From Lachnospiraceae bacterium (lineage in GTDB: Bacteria > Bacillota > Clostridia > Lachnospirales > Lachnospiraceae), in NCBI GenBank assembly GCA_910575775.1, contig CAJTEY010000033.1, positions 1 to 45,860 of the forward strand: DNA of 45,860 nucleotides, in the 5' to 3' direction. Both the position numbers and the translations under genes were made by a program. Shown in pieces: positions 35,839 through 44,152 of the stretch. The notes under the pieces were generated by a model. The model did no database searches. It was not told where the DNA came from and saw only the letters and a list, made by a program, of their open reading frames with translations. Positions within the stretch are counted from its first letter, which is position 1; every line of letters begins with the position of its first letter.

Positions 35839-36245
35839 CCTCCGTGTTTAATAAAGATTAATTTCATCAATAAGCAATTTGAAAATGGCAAGAAATATTT
35901 TTGCTTTAGCAAAGGGTATCTTATTTTTGAATTTTCTGACACTGCTATCATATCATAAACATACTCGTAATTCCAATAGATTTTAATGTGAATTAAAAAA
36001 TAGGTGTTGGGATACTGGGAGAGGTAAAACGCGCACATAAAACACCGATTAGACGATGGAAAAACGCGCAAGATGCTGAATTGTTCGGCGGGAGAACGAG
36101 TAAAACTGCATATGTTTATTTCGCAAAAATTGTATATCTATACATTTGTATAAATTAGATAATTGCAAACTTGCGTTTTGGTTTATCTGATTGGATGTTA
36201 AAATACTTTTCAATTTATGTCTATATAATACGAGGAGGAAAAAGA
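35839..36245. other. AT-rich intergenic stretch
   Basis: I see no gene: frames here are short and opposed. TATAAT at 36224-36229, followed by GAGGAGG, belongs to the small ORF below. Confidence 0.5.
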
Positions 36246-36314
36246 ATGAAAATGTGGACATTCGTAGAGCTGCACGGACAGCAGGCAACTTTGACGGATG
36301 GTAAAGGTCTCTGA
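36246..36314 (+). CDS. Very small ORF, 22 residues, possibly frameshifted
   Basis: ATG 36246 has GAGGAGG 7-8 bases upstream. It reads MKMWTFVELHGQQATLTDGK, then GL and stop. Removing one G at 36307 would continue it as VSEYPTGQMNVITTH to 36352. The start signals are far better than chance, but the peptide is unrecognised. Confidence 0.35.
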   Translation: MKMWTFVELHGQQATLTDGKGL

Positions 36315-36817
36315 ATATCCGACTGGTCAAATGAATGTGATTACAACACACTAAAAAAGGTGTAGCAGAGGGCTATAACGGGTGATATTCTAAATTCTAG
36401 GACACGCAAACCGCATAAACACTGGGTTTGCAAAATTTTAATAAAATAATTAGCACTCACCTCTTGACAGTGGAGGGTGCGTTCCGACTTGTTTCATAGT
36501 GTGCCGTAAGTGCCTGTTTTACGGGGCTTGCGGCATATTCTGTTATTTATCAGAGTTCATCAAAAGTCGTCATTTTATGGGAAAATGGTGTAGTAAATGG
36601 TGTACCGGATGAATGGCAGGAGGGTGTCTTGGGTGTAAGTGTTTTTTGATTCTGATTTATGCTTTTCATGTTGGGATTTCAGTAACAGGAAGCCGAGGGC
36701 TGAACTGTTACTGATTTTAGAAAAATCAGATTGTGAGTCCTTGCACGATAGGATATAATAATAGTAACTTAATGATGAGCTGGCAAAAGAAAAGACAGTC
36801 AAGAAGGCGGTGATCAA
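36315..36817. other. Intergenic region upstream of the Rpn gene
   Basis: Contains a hairpin GCAAACC/GGTTTGC (36406-36412 and 36425-36431) ahead of an AT-rich run, probably a terminator. Just before the nuclease start, a fragment reads ELAKEKTVKKAVIKWLEKKYG in another frame (about 36777-36839). It looks like a real protein tail and may be the end of a lost upstream gene. Confidence 0.4.
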
Positions 36818-37615
36818 GTGGCTGGAGAAGAAATACGGCAGGATAATAGGACTGTAGAGCAGATTGTTGACGGAATGAGTCTATTCGATGACGATCTGAT
36901 GTCTATGGTGTTTGATGGTAACATAGAAGCAACGGAGCTTCTGTTAAAGATTATATTGAAAAAGGACGATATTCAAGTTGTAAGCGTTGTAGGGCAGAGA
37001 GAATTGCAAAGCCCTGTAGTTGGCGGGCGGGATATCCGCTTAGATATACTGGCAAAAGACAGTACGGGAAAGCACTATAATGTGGAAGTGCAGAAGAAAC
37101 CGGAAGGGGCGCATATCCGAAGAGCCCGATTCAATAGCAGCATGATGGACTCCCGGATGCTGAAAGCAGGGCAGGAGTTTTCGGAGCTTCAGGATTCGTA
37201 TATGGTATTTATCACCCAGACGGATATCTTTAAGCGTGGGATACCGATCTATACGATCAATCGTCATTTTGAGGAAACAAATGAGTTATTTGATGATGGC
37301 TCTCATATTGTGTACGTGAATGGAAACTATAAGGGAGACGATACGATTGGAAGATTGATGCATGACTTTGGCTGTAAGGAAGCGAGGGATATGTATTATC
37401 CGGAACTGGCTAAAGGGGTGCGACATTTTAAGGAAGAAGGAGGTAGAGAGAGAATGTGTGAAGCGGTTGAGAAGTATGCGGAAAATGTAAGATTGAATAG
37501 TCTGCTAGAGTCCATAAGAAATCTTATGGAAAATATGAAGTTGGGGGCAGAACAGGCAATGAATGTGCTTGGGATTGAAGAACAGGATAGAGAAATTTTG
37601 CAGAAAAGGTTGTAA
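36818..37615 (+). CDS. Rpn/PD-(D/E)XK nuclease family protein
   Basis: GTG 36818 with AAGGCGG 7 bases upstream. 265 residues. The N-terminal two thirds is the PD-(D/E)XK fold, with the active site visible as GRDIRLDILAKDSTGKHYNVEVQ (the Asp, then E-x-Q). RRARFNSSMMDSRML and DSYMVFITQTDIF follow. The C-terminal part is helical. E. coli Rpn proteins promote RecA-independent recombination, and recent work links them to phage defence; in Clostridia they are very common and often multi-copy. A strong 16-bp hairpin ends its transcript. Confidence 0.88.
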   Translation: MAGEEIRQDNRTVEQIVDGMSLFDDDLMSMVFDGNIEATELLLKIILKKDDIQVVSVVGQRELQSPVVGGRDIRLDILAKDSTGKHYNVEVQKKPEGAHIRRARFNSSMMDSRMLKAGQEFSELQDSYMVFITQTDIFKRGIPIYTINRHFEETNELFDDGSHIVYVNGNYKGDDTIGRLMHDFGCKEARDMYYPELAKGVRHFKEEGGRERMCEAVEKYAENVRLNSLLESIRNLMENMKLGAEQAMNVLGIEEQDREILQKRL

Positions 37616-37640
37616 AGCTATTAGGTATAATTGATGTGGA

Positions 37641-37680
37641 AAGCAAGGAGTATTCCGAATGGAGGGGATACTCCTTGCTT
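37641..37680 (+). terminator. Terminator-like hairpin after the Rpn gene
   Basis: AAGCAAGGAGTATTCC (37641-37656) pairs with 37665-37680 over 16 bp, with one G-T pair and an 8-base loop. No long T run follows. Confidence 0.6.
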
Positions 37681-37813
37681 ATTCCTATGTGTCACCCATG
37701 AAAACCTTGTCTGTATAGTAGGACATTTATTTTATAGAAACGCTTTTGGGATTATTGGAATTATCAATAGCAATATGAGTATAAGTCTATGCTTGAAGAA
37801 AAGAGGGATACTG

Positions 37814-38659
37814 ATGTTTGAGATGAAGGAATATGTATCCATATTTCAAAGGAATGGTGTTAAAGAGGCAGAGCATTATAGAATGGATAATGCACCCAAA
37901 AAGATATATAAATTTATCCCATTTTTTGATAATGGGAATTCAAAAGTAAATAAGCGAAATATTGAAACTATAGAAGAAAAAAAGGTGTGGGCGTCAAAAT
38001 ATTTTTCTTTAAATGATCCATTTGAGTTTAATGGAATGTATTTAGATGAAGAAAAAATATCAGCGTCAGGGAACGATGTTGGGACATTTTATGAATATTG
38101 GAAATACATTACTGATTGTTTTATTACGATAAGTTTTTGTGCAGAAAAGGAAAATTTACATCCTTTAAATAATATGCCTATGTGGGCGTATTATGCTAAT
38201 AACCATCATGGTATATGTGTTGAATATGATGTTTGTAATCCAATATGTTTGTATCCAGTCTCTTATGAGCAGGAGAGAAATCCAATGAGTGTGGTTCTTG
38301 GTAATTTTGTGGCGTTATCACTTGATGCTGTAAACGGAAAAATATCTGGGCAGAATCCTGAATTATTAAAGTATCAATTTCTTATTTTGAATTTGATGTG
38401 TGTTAAACACAGGTCATGGAAACAGGAAAATGAATTTAGGATTTTGTTTCCATATCCAAGATTGCGAGAAAATGGAAAGAGAGTAGGTTTAAAAGATTTA
38501 GGGTTAGAAATAAGTGCAATTTACTTAGGAAAAGATTGTAGTATTAGAAATCAAAATAGATTGAAAGGTGTGTCAATCAATCTAGGAATTGATTTATATA
38601 AAATGAGAGTCAATAATCAAAGTAGAAAATTTGATATGTGTTTCGACAGAATTCACTAA
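37814..38659 (+). CDS. DUF2971-family protein
   Basis: ATG 37814 is chosen for its GAGGGA site; the frame is open to 37631 but the extension is not family-like. 281 residues. DUF2971 hallmarks are the early KKIYKFIPF, then KVWASKYFSLNDPFEFNGM, ITISFCAEKENLHPLNNMPMWAYYANNHHGICVEYD and KHRSWKQENEFRILF. The conserved Trp/Tyr/His/Glu residues suggest an enzyme, but its chemistry is unknown to me. It is AT-rich compared with flanking genes and lies 31 bases upstream of a SIR2 gene in the same direction, so the two form an operon of foreign look. Confidence 0.82.
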   Translation: MFEMKEYVSIFQRNGVKEAEHYRMDNAPKKIYKFIPFFDNGNSKVNKRNIETIEEKKVWASKYFSLNDPFEFNGMYLDEEKISASGNDVGTFYEYWKYITDCFITISFCAEKENLHPLNNMPMWAYYANNHHGICVEYDVCNPICLYPVSYEQERNPMSVVLGNFVALSLDAVNGKISGQNPELLKYQFLILNLMCVKHRSWKQENEFRILFPYPRLRENGKRVGLKDLGLEISAIYLGKDCSIRNQNRLKGVSINLGIDLYKMRVNNQSRKFDMCFDRIH

Positions 38660-38690
38660 TTTAAATATGTTTTATATGTTAGGGGGATAT

Positions 38691-39746
38691 ATGGCAAAGA
38701 AAGGATTAGATATTTCTACAATACAAGCTGTATTAAAAGATGTACAGATAAATTTAGGATGGTCATTATGCATTGGCGCTGGTACAAGTGTTCCGGCTTT
38801 GCCGGATTGGTTTTCTCTGGTTGAAAGGCTGATTAATCATAATTGTTGTCCTGAAGATAAAATTGATATAGATGTATATAGAGGAATGGGGTTTTCGGCG
38901 GATGCAATGATTCAGGCAGTAAGAAATAGATTACATATAAGTGACGATGAATTTATTCAATTGCTGTCAGAAGAAGTATATGCTCCAATCAGAGATAAAA
39001 TAAATTTAAATGAATGGCAATCGTTTATAAAAGTCCATGAGGCATTTGTGTTATCCGGAATAACAGATAGAGAATGGAGAGATTTTGAAAAGGTAAAAGA
39101 TTGTTTGCTGATAGATACGTCAGCAAATCTTTTGGCAGAGGTAGTTGTGGAAGCAATCAGAAATGATCAGGCACCGAAAGCCATATTGACATTTAATGGT
39201 GAAGCAGTTTTTTTGGCACTACTTAATTATTATTATTGGATAAATAGGACAGATAACAGAAATAAATTCGATAGGATAATAAATGGTATTTCATATAAAT
39301 GCATTGATAGAATACCATATATTCATTGCCATGGTGTGTTGCCAATAAATGATGCTAAGCCAAGAAAAGGTCGCAATGCAAATGAAAAGCTGGTATTTTT
39401 GGAAGAAAGTTATTTGCAACTTGCAAATTCGCCTATGTCATGGCAAGCGATTAATTTCATAGAAAATTGTATGCAGAGTAAAATGGTTTTTGTAGGAGTA
39501 TCCTTAACAGATCCAAACATGAGGCGTTGGTTGGGCTGGATTCATAATAATAAAGTGCAGGAATTGAAAAGCAACGGAATTGCATATAGTGAATCAACAG
39601 AGCATTTTTGGATAAATAGAAAACCTGAATCAGAGGTTGAAAGAATATGGGTAGAGGAAAGTGTTGCACATCTGGGGGTTAGATTGGTATGGATAGATGA
39701 ATGGAATCAAGTGGGAATAGCTTTGAAGAAAATGTTGGCATTATGA
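38691..39746 (+). CDS. SIR2-domain protein (SIR2_2-like), candidate defence NADase
   Basis: ATG 38691 has AGGGGG 4 bases upstream. 351 residues. The NAD-binding start is SLCIGAGTSVPALPDWFSLVERL, the middle strand is AILTFNGEAVFLALLNYY, the His motif is IPYIHCHGVLP, and the late FVGVSLTDPNMRRWL is typical of bacterial SIR2_2 proteins. Several phage-defence systems (defence-associated sirtuins, Thoeris ThsA, SIR2-APAZ Argonautes) use such domains to destroy NAD+ after infection. Here the partner is a DUF2971 protein, so the sensing step must lie in that protein or in the C-terminal part of this one. Full length. Confidence 0.85.
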   Translation: MAKKGLDISTIQAVLKDVQINLGWSLCIGAGTSVPALPDWFSLVERLINHNCCPEDKIDIDVYRGMGFSADAMIQAVRNRLHISDDEFIQLLSEEVYAPIRDKINLNEWQSFIKVHEAFVLSGITDREWRDFEKVKDCLLIDTSANLLAEVVVEAIRNDQAPKAILTFNGEAVFLALLNYYYWINRTDNRNKFDRIINGISYKCIDRIPYIHCHGVLPINDAKPRKGRNANEKLVFLEESYLQLANSPMSWQAINFIENCMQSKMVFVGVSLTDPNMRRWLGWIHNNKVQELKSNGIAYSESTEHFWINRKPESEVERIWVEESVAHLGVRLVWIDEWNQVGIALKKMLAL

Positions 39747-39792
39747 TAATTGCAATTAGTCCGAAGCGGGTGTATTATGTAATTGGCAACTC

Positions 39793-39894
39793 CCTGACTC
39801 TCCATCCCAAAATGATTAGGGAGAGAGCGAGGTGCTTTCCAAAAAGGAGAATATTACTCTCCTTTTTGGAATCAGGGTATCTCGGAAAGTCAGG
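39793..39894 (+). repeat. Nested inverted repeats after the SIR2 gene
   Basis: The inner stem TTCCAAAAAGGAGA (39837-39850) pairs perfectly with 39858-39871 around a 7-base loop. The outer arms CCTGACT (39793-39799) and AGTCAGG (39888-39894) enclose it, extended by CTCC/GGAA-type partial pairs. The inner stem may end the SIR2 transcript. The nested whole looks more like a small mobile or structured element. Confidence 0.5.
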
Positions 39895-40014
39895 TTAAAA
39901 TAAAGTTTTTACAGAAATCAGTGAATGAAAGACTTGTTTATTTCGGCTAATTGTGTTAGCATGTAACCGTTGAATGAACAAACCATTGGTCAAGAAAGAA
40001 AAGGAGGGCTTACC

Positions 40015-40095
40015 ATGCAGAAAAATATAACAATCCATAACAGAATAACGAAACAGACAATCAAAGGTATGTCACTCCGTGTATCTTACAGATAG
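40015..40095 (+). CDS. Leader-like peptide, 26 residues, upstream of rtcB
   Basis: ATG 40015 has AAAAGGAGGG 6-7 bases upstream. MQKNITIHNRITKQTIKGMS continues LRVSYR; it is very basic and not membrane-like. A terminator lies 90 bases downstream and rtcB follows it. The layout is that of a leader peptide in a transcription-attenuation device. Confidence 0.5.
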   Translation: MQKNITIHNRITKQTIKGMSLRVSYR

Positions 40096-40185
40096 CTTTA
40101 TTTTACTGCACCGATAGAAAGTTCCGATAGTGATCTTGGATATTTCTATTGTTCCGCACTGTATAGATAGTAGAAGTGTGACGCA

Positions 40186-40207
40186 GCACCTTTTGGGTGC
40201 TTTTTTT
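40186..40207 (+). terminator. Intrinsic terminator in front of rtcB
   Basis: GCACC (40186-40190) and GGTGC (40196-40200) with a 5-base loop, followed by seven T. It sits 37 bases before the rtcB start and would block it unless read through. Confidence 0.8.
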
Positions 40208-40243
40208 GCGCCCATTTTTACAGAGAAAAGGAAAAGAAAGATT

Positions 40244-41353
40244 ATGAAAACAGTAAAAGGAATTTACGCCGAAGCGAAGATTTTTACAGATGATGTAGAA
40301 GATTATGCTCTGGCACAGGTAAAAATGATATGTGATAACGAAACTGCGGAGGGCAGTGCGGTCTGCATGATGCCGGACATCCATCCGGGCAAGATCGCAC
40401 CGATAGGTCTTTCCATGATAGTCACGGATAAGGTTATCCCGCAGCTCTTAGGCGTTGATATCGGCTGCGGCATGACCTGTGTAAAACTGAATAAAAGTAA
40501 TGCGGAGTTCCAGAAGTTAGACAGGGTGATTCGGGAGAATGTGCCGTCCGGCTTCACTATCCGCAAAGCCTCTCACCACATGGCGGAAGAATTTTCTTAC
40601 GAAGGACTTCATTGTATCCGCCATATCAACAGGCAGAAAGCGGACAGTAGCCTTGGTACGCTTGGCGGTGGTAACCATTTCATCGAACTGGATCAGGGTG
40701 ATGACGGCAGCCTGTATCTTGTGGTGCATACCGGGAGCAGGCATTTAGGGGAGGAAGTGGCGGCGTATTACACGAAACTTGCTAATTCCAGCCTGAAAGA
40801 GCGAGGAAAGGAAGTTCCCTATTACATGAGTTATCTGGAAGGGGAGAATAAGGCCGCATATCTGGAAGATGTGCAGGTCATCCAGTGCTATGCCGAGTGG
40901 AACAGGCAGATCATTGTCAGGGAGATCCTGAAAGGCATGAAGTGGAAAGCGGCAGAGCAGTTTTCAGTGCCGCATAACTATCTGGATGATTCAGGCATAC
41001 TCCGCAAAGGTTCTATCTCTGCGAAAAAAGGAGAACCGGTAGTCATTCCGGCAAATATGCGGGACGGGATCATCTTAGGCATTGGAAAAGGCAATGCAGA
41101 GTGGAATTACTCTGCGCCGCATGGTTCCGGCAGAAAGTTGAAGCGTGATGATGTAAAGAATCAGTATACGGTATCGGAGTTTAAAAAGGAGATGAAGGGC
41201 ATCTACAGCAGTTGCGTCAGTGCAGATACTTTAGATGAAGCGCCTTTCGCTTACCGCTCAATTACGGAGATTGTAGAGCAGATCAGAGATACTGTTGAGG
41301 TAACTGAGATATGGAAGCCTGTTTATAATTTCAAGGCAGGGAGCAGAAAGTAG
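40244..41353 (+). CDS. rtcB: RNA-splicing ligase RtcB (PrfH-associated type)
   Basis: ATG 40244 has AAGGAAAAG upstream. 369 residues, the shorter RtcB2-like form. It joins RNA 2',3'-cyclic phosphate or 3'-phosphate ends to 5'-OH ends using GTP and Mn. Active-site residues are visible: the metal Cys in GVDIGCGM, GGGNHFIELD (Asn/His), VHTGSRHLG, and the guanylated His in SAPHGSGRKL. Homologs followed by prfH repair the decoding centre of 16S rRNA after colicin E3-type cleavage. It lies 15 bases upstream of prfH. Confidence 0.93.
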   Translation: MKTVKGIYAEAKIFTDDVEDYALAQVKMICDNETAEGSAVCMMPDIHPGKIAPIGLSMIVTDKVIPQLLGVDIGCGMTCVKLNKSNAEFQKLDRVIRENVPSGFTIRKASHHMAEEFSYEGLHCIRHINRQKADSSLGTLGGGNHFIELDQGDDGSLYLVVHTGSRHLGEEVAAYYTKLANSSLKERGKEVPYYMSYLEGENKAAYLEDVQVIQCYAEWNRQIIVREILKGMKWKAAEQFSVPHNYLDDSGILRKGSISAKKGEPVVIPANMRDGIILGIGKGNAEWNYSAPHGSGRKLKRDDVKNQYTVSEFKKEMKGIYSSCVSADTLDEAPFAYRSITEIVEQIRDTVEVTEIWKPVYNFKAGSRK

Positions 41354-41368
41354 AGGAGAAACAGATTT

Positions 41369-41965
41369 ATGATAGTACAGATCAGTGCAGGACAGGGACC
41401 GTCCGAGTGCCAGCTTGCGGTGGCGAAGCTGTTTGATGCATTACAGAAAGAATATGGCGATCTGGTAGAGATTTCCAAAAACAGGGGCTATGAAAAAGGC
41501 TGTTATGATTCCATCCGGTTCCGGACAAGGCAGGATCTGAGCAGTCTTGAGGGGACAGTATTGTGGATATGTAAGAGTCCCTTCCGTCCGAACCACAAGA
41601 GGAAGAACTGGTATGTGGATGTGAGCATCATCCCGGAGCAGGGTGAGATTGCATCTAGGAAAGAATACCGCATCGAGAAGTTCCACTGCGGCGGGAAAGG
41701 CGGCCAGAATGTAAATAAGGTGGAAACAGGCGTGCGGATCATCCATATACCGACAGGACTTGTTGCACAGTCTACCGAAGAACGGAGCCAGTTTCTGAAT
41801 AAGCAGCGTGCGATGGAGAAGCTTCAGGAGAAACTTGCAGATATGAAGAAAGAGCAGGAGGCGGAACAGACGAACGCCGCATGGCGGGAGCATAACCGCA
41901 TTATCAGGGGAAATCCTGTGCGGACTTATGAAGGAGAGAGGTTTGTTATGAAAAAACGGCAGTAA
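41369..41965 (+). CDS. prfH: Peptide chain release factor homolog PrfH
   Basis: 198 residues, about half the size of RF1/RF2. It lacks the stop-codon-reading domain but keeps the GGQ motif (FHCGGKGGQNVNKVETGVRI). SPFRPNHKRKNWYVDVSI is specific to PrfH. It is thought to recognise ribosomes broken in the decoding centre and release the stalled peptide so RtcB can seal the RNA. AGAGG lies 5-10 bases before its ATG. Confidence 0.93.
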   Translation: MIVQISAGQGPSECQLAVAKLFDALQKEYGDLVEISKNRGYEKGCYDSIRFRTRQDLSSLEGTVLWICKSPFRPNHKRKNWYVDVSIIPEQGEIASRKEYRIEKFHCGGKGGQNVNKVETGVRIIHIPTGLVAQSTEERSQFLNKQRAMEKLQEKLADMKKEQEAEQTNAAWREHNRIIRGNPVRTYEGERFVMKKRQ

Positions 41966-42030
41966 TGATCCTGCGGTTCTACAGCGTATAAGACGCTCCC
42001 GCAACTATATATTCTATTCATGACACTATA

Positions 42031-42064
42031 AAGAACCCCGTGCCGGACATGGCATGGGGTTCTT
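42031..42064 (+). terminator. Hairpin between prfH and ligA
   Basis: AAGAACCCCGTGCC (42031-42044) pairs with 42051-42064 over 14 bp with one G-T pair and a 6-base loop. It is very stable but has no T run; it lies 36 bases before the ligA start. Confidence 0.5.
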
Positions 42065-42099
42065 GCTGTGAGGATCTGGAAAGGAAGGAGCGTGAGTTT

Positions 42100-44133
42100 A
42101 TGAAAAAGATCCGGAAAGGAACACAGGCGGGAGCTGCCGCAAAGGTCACGGCGCTTGTCGCAAAGCTGAACCGCTACAGGCATGAATATTACAACCTTGC
42201 GGCGCCCAGCGTACCGGATGCGGTGTATGACCATCTCTTCGATGAACTGCAGGAACTGGAGAAGCGGACAGGTATCATCCTCAGTAATTCGCCCACACAG
42301 ACGGTAGGCGCTGTCCCGGTCAGTTCGCTGAAAAAGGTGAGGCACACCATTCCGCTGTTGAGTCTTGACAAGACCAAGCAGATGGAGGAACTTCTGCAAA
42401 TGGCGGGAAGATCGGCATCTCTGCTGATGTTAAAGCTGGACGGGCTTACCGTGAAGATCTGTTACGAGAACGGGCGGTTAGCGGAGGCATCCACCAGAGG
42501 GGACGGGGAGACCGGTGAGCTGGTCACCCATAACATCCCCGCGTTTTATAACGTGCCCGTCTCCATCCCCCATAAGGGCAGGCTGGTGGTCATAGGGGAG
42601 GGCATCATCCATCAGGACGACTTTGAGGAGATAAAAGGGGAGGTATCCGATGGCAGGAAAGAGGCATGTAATGCGAGGAACCTTGCCGCCGGCTCTATCA
42701 GGCTGTTATATCCTGCCGCCTGCAGGAAACGCCATATCCATTTCTATGCCCTCAACGTGATCGAAGGGATGGAGGGATTCGGTAAGATCGCGGACAGCCG
42801 CGGGAAGCTACTGGAAGCCATGCGGTCACTCGGATTTGAGGTATGCCCGTTCCTGCCGCTTACAACAAAGGTTTCCATGAAAGAACTGGAAAAGGGGATC
42901 CGTGATCTGAGGGATACCGCAGGTGACAGGGGACTGCCGATAGACGGCATGGTGCTGCGTTACGACAGTCTCTCCTATTCCAAGGGATGCGGGAGGACAG
43001 GCCATCATTATAAGGACGGTATCGCCTATAAGTTTGAGGATGAGGTACAGGAGACGGTTTTTCGGTCTGTGGAATGGACACCCGGACGTTCCGGGGAGAT
43101 CGCGCCGGTGGCTGTGTTTGACGCGGTGGAGATTGACGGTTGCCGTGTAGCAAGGGCAAGCCTCCACAACATTTCCTTTATCAGGGATCTGGAACTGCAT
43201 CCGGGGTGCCGCATACTGGTGTCTAAGCGGAACATGATCATCCCGCATATCGAGGACAACCTTGACAGGGGGCATTATGGTAAGGGCATGATACCGAAGA
43301 AGTGTCCCTGCTGCGGGAAAGCAGTGCGGATCTATGCGAGGAAGGGTAGCGGCGGGCGCATTATCGAGACACTTCACTGTGATAATGCAGACTGCCGGAA
43401 CCAACTCTTGCGGAAGCTGGTTCATTTTGCGGGGAAAAAGGCAATGGACATTTCCGGCATCTCAGAAGCGGTCATCGACAGGTTTATTGAAAAAGGGTTC
43501 CTCCATACCTGTCAGGACTTTTACCATCTGGGCCGTTACTGCTGGGAGATCATCCGCATGGAAGGCTTTGGGGAGCGGTCTTATGAAAAGATGCAGGAAT
43601 CCATAGAAAAGAGCCGCCATACGACTTTCGTGAGATATGTGGTGGCAATGGATATCCCGTTGATCGGCAGGACAGCGGGCAGAGCCTTGGACGGTTTTTT
43701 CAAGGGGAACCTGCAGGAGTTTGCAAAGGCGGCGGTGGACTGCTTTGATTTCACATCCCTGCCGGAGTTCGGGGAAAAGATGAGCAGGAGCATCTGCAAA
43801 TGGTTCCACGATGGGGAGAACCTGAAACTATGGAAAACGTTACAGAAAGAATTTCATTTTCAGGAAAGAGAGGAAGAGACTATGAAAAACAGGACAGAGA
43901 ACAATCCGTTTGCAGGATGTACAGTGGTGGCGACAGGAAAACTTGAGAATTTTACCCGTGACGGTATCAACAGCAGGATCACCAGCCTTGGGGCAACGGC
44001 GGGAAGTTCGGTCACCCGTAAGACAGACTATCTGATCTGCGGGGAAAAACCGGGCAGCAAGCTGGCAAAGGCAAAGGAACTGGGCATCCCTGTATTGACG
44101 GAACAGCAGTTCCTTGACATGATCCTGGCATGA
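42100..44133 (+). CDS. ligA: Divergent NAD-dependent DNA ligase (LigA paralog)
   Basis: ATG 42100 has AAGGAAGGAG 10 bases upstream. 677 residues, domains in standard order: Ia (YRHEYYNLAAPSVPDAVYDHLFDEL), adenylation with Lys in KLDGL, STRGDGETGE, OB fold (GCRVARASLHN), zinc finger (CPCCG then CDNADC), HhH region, and C-terminal BRCT (NPFAGCTVVATGKLENFTRD). Several otherwise constant residues differ: the Glu two before the Lys is Met (LMLKLDG) and the DGxVxK Lys is Arg (DGMVLRYD). This is therefore probably a second, element-borne ligase rather than the housekeeping copy. It belongs to the rtcB-prfH-ligA-parM-parR run. Confidence 0.88.
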   Translation: MKKIRKGTQAGAAAKVTALVAKLNRYRHEYYNLAAPSVPDAVYDHLFDELQELEKRTGIILSNSPTQTVGAVPVSSLKKVRHTIPLLSLDKTKQMEELLQMAGRSASLLMLKLDGLTVKICYENGRLAEASTRGDGETGELVTHNIPAFYNVPVSIPHKGRLVVIGEGIIHQDDFEEIKGEVSDGRKEACNARNLAAGSIRLLYPAACRKRHIHFYALNVIEGMEGFGKIADSRGKLLEAMRSLGFEVCPFLPLTTKVSMKELEKGIRDLRDTAGDRGLPIDGMVLRYDSLSYSKGCGRTGHHYKDGIAYKFEDEVQETVFRSVEWTPGRSGEIAPVAVFDAVEIDGCRVARASLHNISFIRDLELHPGCRILVSKRNMIIPHIEDNLDRGHYGKGMIPKKCPCCGKAVRIYARKGSGGRIIETLHCDNADCRNQLLRKLVHFAGKKAMDISGISEAVIDRFIEKGFLHTCQDFYHLGRYCWEIIRMEGFGERSYEKMQESIEKSRHTTFVRYVVAMDIPLIGRTAGRALDGFFKGNLQEFAKAAVDCFDFTSLPEFGEKMSRSICKWFHDGENLKLWKTLQKEFHFQEREEETMKNRTENNPFAGCTVVATGKLENFTRDGINSRITSLGATAGSSVTRKTDYLICGEKPGSKLAKAKELGIPVLTEQQFLDMILA

Positions 44134-44152
44134 CAGGAGGGGGACGGAAAAG

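Noticed and set aside
36049..36351. Minus-strand 100-codon frame
   Set aside because: AT-rich, no family resemblance, and it overlaps a small plus-strand ORF with a far better start signal.
36456..36482. TTAGCACTC resembling one arm of a CIRCE heat-shock operator
   Set aside because: The second arm GAGTGCTAA is absent at the required 9-base gap, and no groES or hrcA gene follows.
41441..42399. Minus-strand frames opposite prfH and ligA
   Set aside because: They mirror GC-rich coding sequence and show no domain or start signal.
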